A DNA stretch of 64,000 bases from contig NZ_BMQK01000002.1 in the NCBI RefSeq assembly GCF_014648075.1, positions 620,001 through 684,000 on the forward strand, written 5' to 3'. The position numbers and the translations under genes are program-made. This DNA is from Streptomyces ruber (GTDB lineage Bacteria; Actinomycetota; Actinomycetes; Streptomycetales; Streptomycetaceae). Of this stretch, positions 18,995-27,554 are shown piece after piece. The notes beneath the pieces are model-generated. The model had not been told where the DNA came from. It ran no database searches and worked only from the letters and a program-made list of their open reading frames with translations. Each line of letters begins with the position of its first letter. The stretch's first letter is position 1.

Positions 18995-21778
18995 ATGTGG
19001 GCGAAGTCAGGGACAGGCATGGGCGTCGGCCCGACCGGGCTGGTCGGCCGGGAGGGCGAGCTCGCCGAGCTTGCGGCGTTCCTGGACATGGCCGGGACGG
19101 ACGGAGCTGTTCTGCTGCTCACCGGTGATCCGGGCGTGGGGAAGACGGCACTCCTGGACGCGACCGCCGAGCTGGCGGTGGCGAAGGGAGTGCGGGTCGT
19201 CCGCGGGAGCGGTGTCGAGTACGAGACGGACATCAGCTTCGCGGGGCTCCATCAGCTCGTCGGCTCGCTGCCGGACGAGCTCGGTCGTCTGCCGCGTTCC
19301 ATGCGGGAGGCCCTCGAGGTCGCCCTCGGTCTCGGCGCCGGTCCCGCGCCGAGCCGGATCGCCGTCCTGAACGCGGCACTGTCCCTGTTCGACGAGGCCG
19401 CGAAGGAGCGGCCGTTGCTCCTCGTGGTCGATGACCTTCATGTCGTCGACCAGGCGAGCCGGGCCGCGGTGGGTTTCGTCGCCAGAAGACTGGGGGGCCG
19501 CCGCATCGGGCTGCTCGGAGCGCAGCGGGCGGAGTCCGGCGAATCCTTCCGGTCCACCGGTCTGCCGGAGCTCGAGGTCGCGCCGCTGGGTGACGCGGAC
19601 GCCCTGCGGCTGCTGTCCCGACGCTTCGCTCACCTTCCCCGCCGGATTCTTTCGACCGTGGCCCACGAGGCGCAGGGAAATCCCCTGGCGCTGCTCGAGT
19701 TCGCCGGGTCCACCGGGGTGTCCGGCGACCGACACGGCCAAGGGACGGGGCGGGCGAGCGGCCCGGGGCGGGATGTCCGCGCTCTGTACGGCGCCCGCGT
19801 CGGACGACTGCCGCGGGGAACGCGTGAGGTACTGCTGCTCGCGGCTCTTGAGGGCTCCGGCGACATCGGCGTCCTCGAGGCGGCCGGCGGGCCGGGCAGC
19901 CTCGAGGAACTCGCTCCCGCGGAGCGTGACCACCTGGTCATGGTCACGGAGAACGGCCGCGCGGTGCGCTTCAGGCATCCGCTGGTCAGGTCCGCGGTGG
20001 TCGACGGCTCCACCGGTGAACAGCGGCGCGGCGCCCACCGCCGGCTGGCCGACGCGCTGGCCGACCAGCCCGAGCGGCGCGGTGATCACCTCGCCAGAGC
20101 CACGACGGCGCCCGACGAGGCGGTCGCCGCCGTCGTGGAGTCCGCGGCCCGGAGCAGCCTGCGGCGCGGTGACGCCGACGGCGCGATCGCGAGATTGCGG
20201 CGCGCGGCCGAGCTGAGCACCGACCGAGCGGACCGCAGGCGCCGCCTGTCGCAGGCCGCCTATGCCGCCGCCTGGGTCACAGGCCATCTGGAGGTCAGCC
20301 ACGAGATCATGCGTGAGGTCGAGGGCAATCCGGCGGCCCGGTCGCTCTCGGCGGCCGCGACGGCCGGCTTCCTGGTGCTCGTCACGGAAGGCGACGCCGA
20401 TACGGCCCATGCACTCCTGATGGAGGCGGTCGAGCAGGCCCCGGTGATGCCCGGACCGCCGCATGAGGAGCTGGAGACCGCGCTGTTCACCCTCACCCTC
20501 GTCAGCCAGTACTCGGGCCGGCCCGAGCACTGGCGACCTCTGGTCGACGTGCTCGCCCGGGTCCCCGAGGCGGCGCCCGCCGCCGCGGCGTCGCTGGGGC
20601 GCGTCCACCACGACCTCGGCTCCGTCACCGACGGCATGCTGCGCCGCCTGGACGAGGAGATCGCGCGGCTGAGGGACCAGAGTGACGCCGACGTGGTCAT
20701 CCGCACCGCCCTGACCGCCTCGTACCTCGACCGGCTTCCGGGCTGTCGCGAGGCCGTGTCCCGGGTCATACGCGACGGCGGCGCGGTGGGATCGAGCATG
20801 CCGGCCCTGATGTTCGTCGCCCTGGACGACCTGTACGTCGGCCGGTGGCAGGCGTCGGCCGGCGCCGCGGACGAGCTCATCGCACTGTCCGAGGAGACGG
20901 GGTACCACCTGTTCGCCCAGGTGGGGCACTACGTCGCTGCAATGGCCGCGGCCCAGCGCGGCGCCCTCGACGCGTGCCGGGAGCACTGCGAGGACATCTG
21001 GGAGTGGTCGGGTCCCAGGGGCCTGCGGCGGCTGGAGAACTGCGCCCACCAGGCGGCGGCCCGGGCGGCCCTCGGCGCCGCCGACTTCGAGACGGCGTTC
21101 CGGCACGCCACGGCGATCTGCGCCCCGGGTGTGCTGCCGGCGTTCAACCCCGAGGCCGTGTGGTCCGCGCCGGACCTCGTCGAGGCCGCCGTGCGCTCCG
21201 GGCGGCACGCGGAGGCGCGACGGCACGCGGACGCGCTGCGCTGCGCCGGTGTCGGTCACCTCTCGTCGCGGTTCGCGCTGAGCGCGGCCACGGTCACGGC
21301 GATGACATCGGCTGCCGAGGACATGGTCCGGTGCTTCGAGGAGGCACTCGGGCTGCCGGGCGTCGAGCAGTGGCCCTTCGAGGTCGGCCGTGCTCATCTG
21401 GCGTACGGCGAGAGGCTGCGCCGTCAGGGGCTCAACCGCGAGGCCCGGGTGCAGCTGGCCGCCGCCCGCGGCCGCTTCGAGGAGCTCGGAGCGCGTTCGT
21501 GGGAGGCCCGGGCCGCGGCGGAGCTCCGCGCCACCGGGATGACGCGGACCGGCCGGGGCAAGGCCGGCGATGCCCTCACCCCGCAGGAGCTGGAGGTCGC
21601 CAGGCTGGCGGCGACGGGGCTGTCGAACCCGCAGATCGCGTCGCGTCTGTTCCTTTCGCCGCGGACCGTGTCGTCGCATCTCTACCGTGTGTTCCCGAAG
21701 CTGGGGATCACGTCGCGGGCCGGGCTCCGCGACGCTCTGGAGGCGCTGCCTCCCGAGCCTCCGGCCACCCGGCTGTGA
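18995..21778 (+). CDS. LAL-type LuxR-family transcriptional regulator
   Basis: 927 residues from ATG 18995 (GAGGGA at 18981-18986); ATG 19019, eight codons on, is also possible. The N-terminal STAND/AAA ATPase carries Walker A GDPGVGKT at about 44-51 and Walker B LLLVVDDLH near 144. A long TPR-like helical middle follows, and the C-terminus has a LuxR HTH (LTPQELEVARLAATGLSNPQIASRL, about 865-920). LALs are ATP-dependent activators sensing small molecules or proteins. Its stop codon touches the 165-bp block that drives the hydrolase operon and has a twin before the aldehyde dehydrogenase, so it is the prime candidate to control both. Confidence 0.92.
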   Translation: MWAKSGTGMGVGPTGLVGREGELAELAAFLDMAGTDGAVLLLTGDPGVGKTALLDATAELAVAKGVRVVRGSGVEYETDISFAGLHQLVGSLPDELGRLPRSMREALEVALGLGAGPAPSRIAVLNAALSLFDEAAKERPLLLVVDDLHVVDQASRAAVGFVARRLGGRRIGLLGAQRAESGESFRSTGLPELEVAPLGDADALRLLSRRFAHLPRRILSTVAHEAQGNPLALLEFAGSTGVSGDRHGQGTGRASGPGRDVRALYGARVGRLPRGTREVLLLAALEGSGDIGVLEAAGGPGSLEELAPAERDHLVMVTENGRAVRFRHPLVRSAVVDGSTGEQRRGAHRRLADALADQPERRGDHLARATTAPDEAVAAVVESAARSSLRRGDADGAIARLRRAAELSTDRADRRRRLSQAAYAAAWVTGHLEVSHEIMREVEGNPAARSLSAAATAGFLVLVTEGDADTAHALLMEAVEQAPVMPGPPHEELETALFTLTLVSQYSGRPEHWRPLVDVLARVPEAAPAAAASLGRVHHDLGSVTDGMLRRLDEEIARLRDQSDADVVIRTALTASYLDRLPGCREAVSRVIRDGGAVGSSMPALMFVALDDLYVGRWQASAGAADELIALSEETGYHLFAQVGHYVAAMAAAQRGALDACREHCEDIWEWSGPRGLRRLENCAHQAAARAALGAADFETAFRHATAICAPGVLPAFNPEAVWSAPDLVEAAVRSGRHAEARRHADALRCAGVGHLSSRFALSAATVTAMTSAAEDMVRCFEEALGLPGVEQWPFEVGRAHLAYGERLRRQGLNREARVQLAAARGRFEELGARSWEARAAAELRATGMTRTGRGKAGDALTPQELEVARLAATGLSNPQIASRLFLSPRTVSSHLYRVFPKLGITSRAGLRDALEALPPEPPATRL

Positions 21779-21941
21779 GAGCCACCGGTCGGGTCTCAGC
21801 ACTGCCCCGGTACTGACGTAAGCGAGCCGTCGGCCGGATGTCAGTCAGCTGACGGAGGCTGTCGGCACGGTGGCCGAGCCATTCTCGTGGAGACATCGAA
21901 TCCGCCCGGTACCCGGGCGAGACCACGAGGAGCGGACCATG
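21777..21941 (+). promoter_or_regulatory. 165-bp duplicated leader/promoter block, copy 2 (before hydrolase)
   Basis: The partner of 12608-12772 (162 of 165 identical). It begins within the TGA of the LAL gene and ends at the ATG of the hydrolase gene. The palindrome GTCAGCTGAC is at 21844-21853. Because the copy fits neatly between two intact genes here, this may be the original location. Confidence 0.85.
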
Positions 21942-22763
21942 CCGTTCGTCACCACCGGCGACGGAGTCGAGATCTTCTACAAGGACTGGGGCTCGGGCCG
22001 ACCGGTCATGTTCCACCACGGCTGGCCGCTGAGCTCGGACGACTGGGACGCCCAGTTGCTGTTCCTCGTCCGGCGGGGCTACCGCGTCGTCGCCCACGAC
22101 CGCCGCGGGCACGGGCGCTCCGCCCAGGTCGGCCACGGGCACGACATGGACCGTTACGCGGCGGACGCCGCCGCCGTGGTGGCGCACCTCGGCCTGCGCG
22201 ACGTCGTGCACGTCGGCCACTGCGCCGGTGGCGGAGAGGTCGCCCGGTACGTCGCCAGGCACGGTGCCGGCCGGGTTGCCAAGGCCGTCCTCATCGCAGC
22301 GGTCCCGCCGCTCATGGTCCAAACGAAATCCAACCCCGCAGGGCTGCCGGTGGAGGTCTTCGACGGCTTCCGCGAGGGCGTGGCCACCGACCGCTCCCAG
22401 TTCTACCTCGACATCGCCTCCGGGCCGTTCTACGGGTTCAACCGTCCGGGCGCGGACGTCTCCCAGGGCATCATCCAGAACTGGTGGCGCCAGGGGATGG
22501 CCGGCAGCGCGCAGGCGCACCACGAGGGGATCAGAGCGTTCTCGGAGACGGACTTCACCGACGACCTCCGGGCGATCGACGTGCCCACGCTCCTCCTGCA
22601 CGGCGACGACGACCAGATCGTCCCGATCGCCAACTCCGCCCGGTCGGCGGTCACGTTGGTCGAGCACGTGACCCTGAAGGTCTACCCGGGCCTGTCGCAC
22701 GGCATGTGCACCGTCAACGCCGACACCGTCAACGCAGACCTCCTCGACTTCATCAAAAGCTGA
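21939..22763 (+). CDS. Alpha/beta hydrolase (non-haem haloperoxidase/esterase type) with Cys nucleophile
   Basis: 274 residues. The fold is clear: oxyanion-hole HGWP near residue 28, DRRGHGRS near 54-61, nucleophile elbow near 93-97, acid Asp in HGDDDQIVP near 228, and His in LSHGM near 254. The elbow reads GHCAGG: residue 95, Ser in the haloperoxidase/esterase relatives I know, is Cys (TGC 22221-22223). Dienelactone hydrolases use Cys, so activity is possible but chemistry and range may differ. It heads an apparent operon with a monooxygenase (66 bp on) and an SDR, behind the shared leader block. Confidence 0.9.
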   Translation: MPFVTTGDGVEIFYKDWGSGRPVMFHHGWPLSSDDWDAQLLFLVRRGYRVVAHDRRGHGRSAQVGHGHDMDRYAADAAAVVAHLGLRDVVHVGHCAGGGEVARYVARHGAGRVAKAVLIAAVPPLMVQTKSNPAGLPVEVFDGFREGVATDRSQFYLDIASGPFYGFNRPGADVSQGIIQNWWRQGMAGSAQAHHEGIRAFSETDFTDDLRAIDVPTLLLHGDDDQIVPIANSARSAVTLVEHVTLKVYPGLSHGMCTVNADTVNADLLDFIKS

Positions 22764-22829
22764 CCCGGCTCGGTACCGACACACAGCCCGTCAGCACGGA
22801 ACACAACACGGAACAGAGAAGGAATCACC

Positions 22830-23153
22830 ATGACCGCAACACACACCGGCTACGTGACCGTCGTCTGGGACGCGAAGGCGAAGGCGGGCAGGGAGGATGA
22901 CCTCAAGGCGTTCATCACCGCCGCCGTCACCCCCTCGCGCAACGACCCCGGCAACATCGACTACGAGTCCCACGAAGTCGAGGGCCGACCCGGCGAGTTC
23001 GTCATCTACGAACGCTGGGAGACACGCGCCCACCTCGACGCGCACCTCGCCGCGCCCCGGATGCGGGAACTCGTCCCGCAGATGCTCGAACTGATCGACG
23101 GATCCATCGAGGACGGCATCCGCCTGCTGCGTCCGTTCCGCCCCGCCCACTAG
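22830..23153 (+). CDS. Antibiotic-biosynthesis-monooxygenase (ABM) domain protein
   Basis: 107 residues, a single ABM ferredoxin-like domain: VTVVWDAKAKAGREDDLKAFI, then a central DPGNIDYESHE strand and FVIYERWETRAHLDAHLAAPRM. Relatives include YgiN-type quinol monooxygenases, which oxidise quinols without cofactor, usually as dimers. The start is preceded by AGAAGGAATCACC. Position between the hydrolase and an SDR suggests a role in quinone or aromatic redox detoxification, an inference from context. A 12-bp hairpin follows at 23219-23252. Confidence 0.85.
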   Translation: MTATHTGYVTVVWDAKAKAGREDDLKAFITAAVTPSRNDPGNIDYESHEVEGRPGEFVIYERWETRAHLDAHLAAPRMRELVPQMLELIDGSIEDGIRLLRPFRPAH

Positions 23154-23218
23154 AGCAGGGCGCCCGCCGACGTCGGGGTCGACGCCGACGGAGCACACCG
23201 CCGCGAAACCAACCCCCT

Positions 23219-23252
23219 GGGTGCTCCCGGTGACCGCTTTCCGGGAGCACCC
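23219..23252 (+). terminator. 12-bp perfect hairpin between ABM and SDR genes
   Basis: GGGTGCTCCCGG (23219-23230) pairs perfectly with CCGGGAGCACCC (23241-23252) around a 10-nt loop. It lies 66 bases past the ABM stop and 31 before the SDR start. It would terminate or attenuate read-through, so the SDR may be expressed less than the first two genes or from its own promoter. Confidence 0.7.
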
Positions 23253-23283
23253 GCTCCGACGACACGCACAGGAGAGACACGAC

Positions 23284-23976
23284 GTGACCACCACATTGAT
23301 CACCGGCGGCAACAGGGGCCTCGGCCACGAGATCGCGCGCCGACTCGTCCAGGCGGGCCAGACGGTCTGGATCGGAGCCCGGGACGCCGGGAACGGACGC
23401 AAGGCCGCCGACCGGCTCGGCGCCGGCTTCGTCCAGCTGGACGTGACCGACGACGCGTCGGTCGACGCGGCGGTCGAGACGCTGCGCGCACGGGTCGGCC
23501 ACCTGGACATTCTCATCAACAACGCCGGCATCCTCGGCGAAGTGACCGCACCCGAGGACATGACGGCCGACCAGATCCGCCACGTCTACGAAACCAACGT
23601 CTTCGGCCTGGTGCGCGTCACGCACGCGTTCCTGCCCCTGCTGCGGAAAGCGACCGCCCCGTCCGTCGTCAACGTCACCAGCGGTCTGGGGTCGTTCACG
23701 CTGACCCACGACCCGGAGCGGGTCGAGTCGCAGTATCCGCTCGCCGCCTACGGCTCGTCGAAGAGCGCGGTCACCATGCTGACCACGCAGTACGCCAGGA
23801 CGATCCCCGACGTCCGCTTCAACGCGGTGGACCCCGGCCAGACCGCGACCGAGTTCACCGGCCACATCGGGCACAGCGTCGAGGAGGGCGCGGAGGCGGC
23901 GGTGCGTATCGCCACCCTGGGGCCCGACACGCCCACCGGCACGGTCACCGACCGCGCCGGCACACTCCCCTGGTGA
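23284..23976 (+). CDS. SDR-family oxidoreductase
   Basis: 230 residues from GTG 23284 (AGGAGAG at 23270-23276; the frame is open to 23221 but that part is the hairpin). Cofactor motif TGGNRGLG at residues 7-14, NNAG near 80, Ser in NVTSGLG near 141, YGSSK near 160-164. The sequence is close in pattern to the SDR at 16752 (both have YETNVFG and end in a TLPW or PVPW motif), suggesting paralogues in the same island. Reaction is carbonyl reduction or alcohol oxidation; substrate unknown. Confidence 0.9.
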   Translation: MTTTLITGGNRGLGHEIARRLVQAGQTVWIGARDAGNGRKAADRLGAGFVQLDVTDDASVDAAVETLRARVGHLDILINNAGILGEVTAPEDMTADQIRHVYETNVFGLVRVTHAFLPLLRKATAPSVVNVTSGLGSFTLTHDPERVESQYPLAAYGSSKSAVTMLTTQYARTIPDVRFNAVDPGQTATEFTGHIGHSVEEGAEAAVRIATLGPDTPTGTVTDRAGTLPW

Positions 23977-24079
23977 CGGCGGCAGGCCCGGCCTTCAGGC
24001 CGCGCACCTGAGGCGGACCGTGTTGCCCGTTGCTCCGGCATCCGGTCACGACGCCCTGCCCGCCTCGCGCCCCGGGCGC

Positions 24080-24636
24080 CTACGCGTCGTCGGTGGGGGA
24101 GCGCCGGGCGGCGCGGTGGCGCAGGCGCAGCGGCAGCACGTACCAGCAGAGGCCGAACCACAGCATGACCCCGCCGACGAGTACTTCGGCGAGGACACCG
24201 GGGACCACGAAACGCAGGATGAGCAGCAGCGTGCAGCCGATGGTCAGCGCGAGCAGGACCATGCCGCACATCATCAGGCGGCAGGCTGCCTCCACCTCGT
24301 CCTTCATACGCTGGCCGGACAGGAAACGGTGGATGGAGACGGGTGCCATGAGAGATCCCGTGGCCGACGCGCCCAGGACCACGGTGATGACGCAGATGAC
24401 GTGGTCCACCGTCCCCAGTTGAACAGCGGGGTGAAGGCCACGCTCAGCAGGAAGCCGAAGAGGATCTGTACACCGGTCTGGGTGACCCGCGTCTCCTGCA
24501 GGACCTCGTTCCAGCGGCGGTTGACCCGCTCACGCGGGGACTCCGGCGCCTCGGCATCCGACCCCGGGCCGTGGCCGTCGTGGTGTGCGCAGCGAGCGGT
24601 CTCCTCCTCCGCCGGCTCGGCCGACGAGGACGCCAC
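24080..24636 (-). pseudogene. DUF6328-like membrane protein, frameshifted
   Basis: The two halves of one protein are in different frames. The N-terminal part from 24636 reads RVNRRWNEVLQETRVTQTG and ILFGFLLSVAFTPLF. The continuation, read in another frame from about 24421, is LGTVDHVICVITVVLGASATG, then the HRFLSGQRMKDEVEAA loop and two more helices ending at 24080. A small deletion or insertion near 24422-24426 breaks the frame. Intact relatives are small four-helix membrane proteins of unknown function. A sequencing error cannot be excluded. Confidence 0.62.
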
Positions 24637-24666
24637 GTACGACGACTTCGTGGCCGGGACGAGGCG

Positions 24667-25344
24667 TCATTCCAGCGCGCGGCGGACGAGCGCGTCGTAG
24701 GCTCCAGGATCGTCGTCCTCGACCACGGGATGGCCTGCGCCGGGATCACCCTCCCAGCGCAGGCCGATGCCCGGGTTGTGGACGTTCGAGCCGTCCGGGA
24801 GGAAGAAGTGCGGGCTGCCCTGGACCTCGTCGCGGTGCTCTCGGTAGTCGCGCATCATCGCCCCGCGCGCGCTTCCCGTGTCGAGGGCCTCGGCCAGCGC
24901 GTCGGTGTCCACCCGGTCGCAGCCGGAGGCGATGTCGAGGATCTCGTGGTGCAGCGAGATGCAGCGGCTGTCGCGGAAGAACGCGAGGCGCAGCGCCATG
25001 TCCAGTTGCTCGGCGGCCGCGTACGACTGGGCCTTCGCGGCGTGCACGGCCTCGTTCGCCGGGGCGACGGTCACCGGCCAGGCCGACGGGTCCTGCTGCC
25101 ACGGCTTGAAGCCGAGTTCCGGAGCCAGGGGCCCCACGACCGGGATCTCGGCGTCCAGGTAACGCTTCGGAATGGGGAAGCGGTTGACGTCCTCCAACAG
25201 GAAAAGACGGTGCTCCACCCGAAGCTGGTCCTGCGCCCGCGCCCGCTCCCGGGCGGCGTACAGCCTCGCCAGCCCCACCGTGGACCACGCGCACGCCACG
25301 TCCGTGTAGACGACTAGCGTGCCCGGCGCCACCTCGATCGTCAT
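24667..25344 (-). CDS. DsbA-family protein lacking the CxxC motif
   Basis: 225 residues from ATG 25344 (GGAGGAGAGG upstream). The thioredoxin-like DsbA/FrnE pattern is present: VVYTDVACAWSTVGLARLY at the first strand and helix, a helical insertion, and a late SPHFFLPDGSNVHNPG with a cis-Pro-like turn. The usual active-site CPxC is reduced to a single Cys (CAWS), so a dithiol oxidase role is unlikely; a glutathione-transferase-like or isomerase role is possible. No signal peptide, so cytosolic. It is separated from the rest by gene remnants and is the last intact island gene before pcaL. Confidence 0.82.
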   Translation of the reverse strand: MTIEVAPGTLVVYTDVACAWSTVGLARLYAARERARAQDQLRVEHRLFLLEDVNRFPIPKRYLDAEIPVVGPLAPELGFKPWQQDPSAWPVTVAPANEAVHAAKAQSYAAAEQLDMALRLAFFRDSRCISLHHEILDIASGCDRVDTDALAEALDTGSARGAMMRDYREHRDEVQGSPHFFLPDGSNVHNPGIGLRWEGDPGAGHPVVEDDDPGAYDALVRRALE

Positions 25345-25908
25345 GACCTCTCCTCCGTTCCGGGGCCGCACCGCTGACCGGCTGCGCCCTGATACGTGTC
25401 CCCAGGAGTACCCCTCTGCTCGGGGCCGGCACTGCCGTCCGGATCGCCGGACCGGCCGGCGCGGCGTGTGCAGTGAGACGGCGACCGGCCCGGTACCGAC
25501 CAGAAACCGCCGACCGCAGAGGCACGTCGAGGTGGCGGGGACTACCGGCCCGGCACAAACCCCACACTGACCGGACCATCCGCTCCCGACCTGACCCGAC
25601 GGCGGTCGAAAGAGTCTCACCCCTGGCGTGTGGACCCAGCGGAGCAGTTTCGATCCCGGAACGTGTTCCCCTGTTGCGGTCGGGGGAGGTGGTGCTGCGG
25701 ACGGGTCAGCCCCGGGAATCCGCCGCAACGTGGTGGCTTCCGGCCAGGCCCGCGACCGCCAGGGTGAACCAGCCCGGAGCGCTGACGGCCGCCCCCGCCC
25801 GGCAGGCCCGTCCGGGAAGGGCACCGACGGTCAGAAGGGCGTGGACCTTGGCCCTTGATCCTGGATGCACGAGACACTGGATCCTGAGGATTCGAGAACG
25901 GACATCTT
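25345..25908. other. Gene-free stretch near the right end of the island
   Basis: 564 bases with no gene I can support on either strand. Open frames exist because of GC content, but none has a recognisable domain with a ribosome site. The first part should contain the promoter of the DsbA-like gene. The last 60 bases lead into the IS3 OrfA remnant. Confidence 0.45.
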
Positions 25909-26165
25909 GTGGTCATGAAGAACTGTCCGCCGCAGTCCAAGGCGGACTCGGTCGCGCCGTACCAGTCGCGGCCCGAGGCGACGATCAGGCAGGTCACTGC
26001 CGATCTGGGGAGCAACCCGGAGACTTCGCGGAACTGGGTGAGGGCGGCCGGTGCGAGCCGGCCCGCGGGCGCCGGACGGAGGTGTCGGCGCAGCCACCGA
26101 CGCCGTTGGAGGCGGAGAACGCCGCTCTGCGCAAGAACGTCCGTGAGCTGGAGGAGGAACTGTGA
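25909..26165 (+). pseudogene. IS3-family transposase OrfA, frameshifted remnant
   Basis: The start (GTG 25909, then ATG 25915) encodes a typical IS3 OrfA HTH: MKNCPPQSKADSVAPYQSRPEATIRQV, then SNPETSRNWVRAAGA. Near 26075 the frame breaks, and the leucine-zipper-like end AENAALRKNVRELEEEL is read in another frame, ending at TGA 26163-26165. No OrfB (DDE domain) follows. The pcaL start lies only 20 bases on, so the insertion sequence was cut at the island edge. Confidence 0.7.
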
Positions 26166-26185
26166 GACGTGAGAGGGTCTGGGGC

Positions 26186-27493
26186 GTGAGTGAGACACCG
26201 TCGAACACCCTGCAATACCGCTTTGACGGGCCAGAAGAGGCCCCGGTCCTGATCCTCGGTCCCTCACTGGGTACCACATGGCACATGTGGGACCGCCAGA
26301 TCCCGGAGCTGGCGAAGCAGTGGCGCGTCGTCCGGTTCGACCTGCCGGGCCACGGCGGTGCCCCCGCGCACCCGGCGGGCTCGGTCGCCGAGCTGTCGGC
26401 GCGGCTGCTCGCCACCCTCGACGGACTCGGGATCCAGCGCTTCGGCTACGCGGGCTGCTCCCTCGGCGGCGCGATCGGCATCGAGCTCGCGCTGCGCCAC
26501 CCCGAACGCCTGGCCTCGCTCGCGCTGATCGCCGCCTCGCCGCGCTTCGGCACGGCGGACGAGTTCCGGCAGCGCGGCGTGATCGTACGGACGAACGGCC
26601 TCGACCCGATCGCCCGCACCTCGCCCGAGCGATGGTTCACGGGCGGCTTCGCGGCCGCCCAGCCCGCGATCACCGAGTGGGCCGTGCAGATGGTGCGCAC
26701 CACCGACCCCGGCTGCTACATCGCGGCCTGCGAGGCGCTCGCCGTGTTCGACGTGCGGGCCGAACTCGGCCGGGTCGGCGTGCCGACCCTGGTCCTCGTC
26801 GGCTCCGACGACCAGGTCACCGGCCCCGCCGAGGCGCGCACCCTGGTCGCGGGCATCCCGGACGCCCGGCTCGCCGTCGTCCCCGGCGCCTCGCACCTCG
26901 TCCCCGTCGAACAGCCCGTCGCGGTCACGGACCTGCTCGTACGGCACTTCTCCTCCGCCTGGCAGCCCGTGCCCGGGTACGACACGGCCACCGGGCACGT
27001 CGCCATCCCTCCGGCCGCCGTCCCGCAAGCGGCGGTCGCCGTCCCGCCGCCGGCCGCCGGACCCGTCGCCGCGATCGCCCCCGCCACCGCGCAGCCCGAG
27101 GGCGCCGGCCGGTCCGACCCGTACGACACCGGGCTGAAGGTCCGCCGTGAGGTGCTCGGCGACGCGCACGTCGACCGGGCGCTGTCCTCCGCGGACGACT
27201 TCTCGGGGGACTTCCAGGAGTTCCTCACCCGGTACGCCTGGGGCGAGGTGTGGAACCGGCCGGGGCTGGACCGGCGCACCCGCAGCTGCGTCACCCTGAC
27301 CGCACTGGTCGCGGGCGGCCACCTCGAGGAGCTCGCCGCCCACACCCGGGCCGCCCTGCGCAACGGGCTCACCCCGGCGGAGATCAAGGAGGTGCTGCTC
27401 CAGGCGGCGGTCTACTGCGGCGTCCCGGCCGCGAACAGCGCCTTCAGGGTGGCCCAGCGGGTCATCCAGGAGGAGACGACCCCGCAGGAGTGA
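26186..27493 (+). CDS. pcaL: Bifunctional 3-oxoadipate enol-lactonase / 4-carboxymuconolactone decarboxylase
   Basis: 435 residues from GTG 26186. Residues 1-265 are the alpha/beta-hydrolase lactonase (nucleophile Ser92 in GCSLGG, His in GASHLVP). A Pro/Ala-rich linker (about 270-305) leads to the decarboxylase domain (about 310-430; RTRSCVTLTALVAGGHLEEL, VLLQAAVYCGVPAANSAF). The fusion performs two successive steps of the protocatechuate branch of the beta-ketoadipate pathway. No other pca gene is nearby. Codons 1-33 contain AT-ending codons (CAA, TTT, CCA, GAA, TCA, ACA) that are nearly absent after codon 34, and a native-looking copy of those 33 codons is left at 9045. The gene is thus a repaired chimera. 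Confidence 0.92.
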   Translation: MSETPSNTLQYRFDGPEEAPVLILGPSLGTTWHMWDRQIPELAKQWRVVRFDLPGHGGAPAHPAGSVAELSARLLATLDGLGIQRFGYAGCSLGGAIGIELALRHPERLASLALIAASPRFGTADEFRQRGVIVRTNGLDPIARTSPERWFTGGFAAAQPAITEWAVQMVRTTDPGCYIAACEALAVFDVRAELGRVGVPTLVLVGSDDQVTGPAEARTLVAGIPDARLAVVPGASHLVPVEQPVAVTDLLVRHFSSAWQPVPGYDTATGHVAIPPAAVPQAAVAVPPPAAGPVAAIAPATAQPEGAGRSDPYDTGLKVRREVLGDAHVDRALSSADDFSGDFQEFLTRYAWGEVWNRPGLDRRTRSCVTLTALVAGGHLEELAAHTRAALRNGLTPAEIKEVLLQAAVYCGVPAANSAFRVAQRVIQEETTPQE

Positions 27494-27554
27494 GAGCACC
27501 CGGCCCCGCCCGGCCCCGGCCCCGGCCCTCGCCGTCCCGGCGAGGAGGAGCAGG

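Larger units (their letters stand above)
9144..26285. mobile_element. 17.1-kb acquired island inserted in pcaL
   Basis: The boundaries are where the two pcaL 5' ends stop matching: 9144 on the left and about 26285 on the right, both sharing TGGCACA (9138-9144, 26279-26285). The right-hand flank replaces the lost pcaL start and keeps the frame. The content is mixed: decayed Tn3-type transposase, resolvase, IS3, IS5-like and helicase remnants plus intact regulator, redox and detoxification genes. No intact integrase is visible, so the element is probably fixed. Arrival by a recombinase acting within the gene or by homologous recombination cannot be told apart from this window. Confidence 0.75.

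Noticed and set aside
19007..21802. 931-codon frame antisense to the LAL regulator
   Set aside because: A mirror of the real gene with no recognisable motif or ribosome site.
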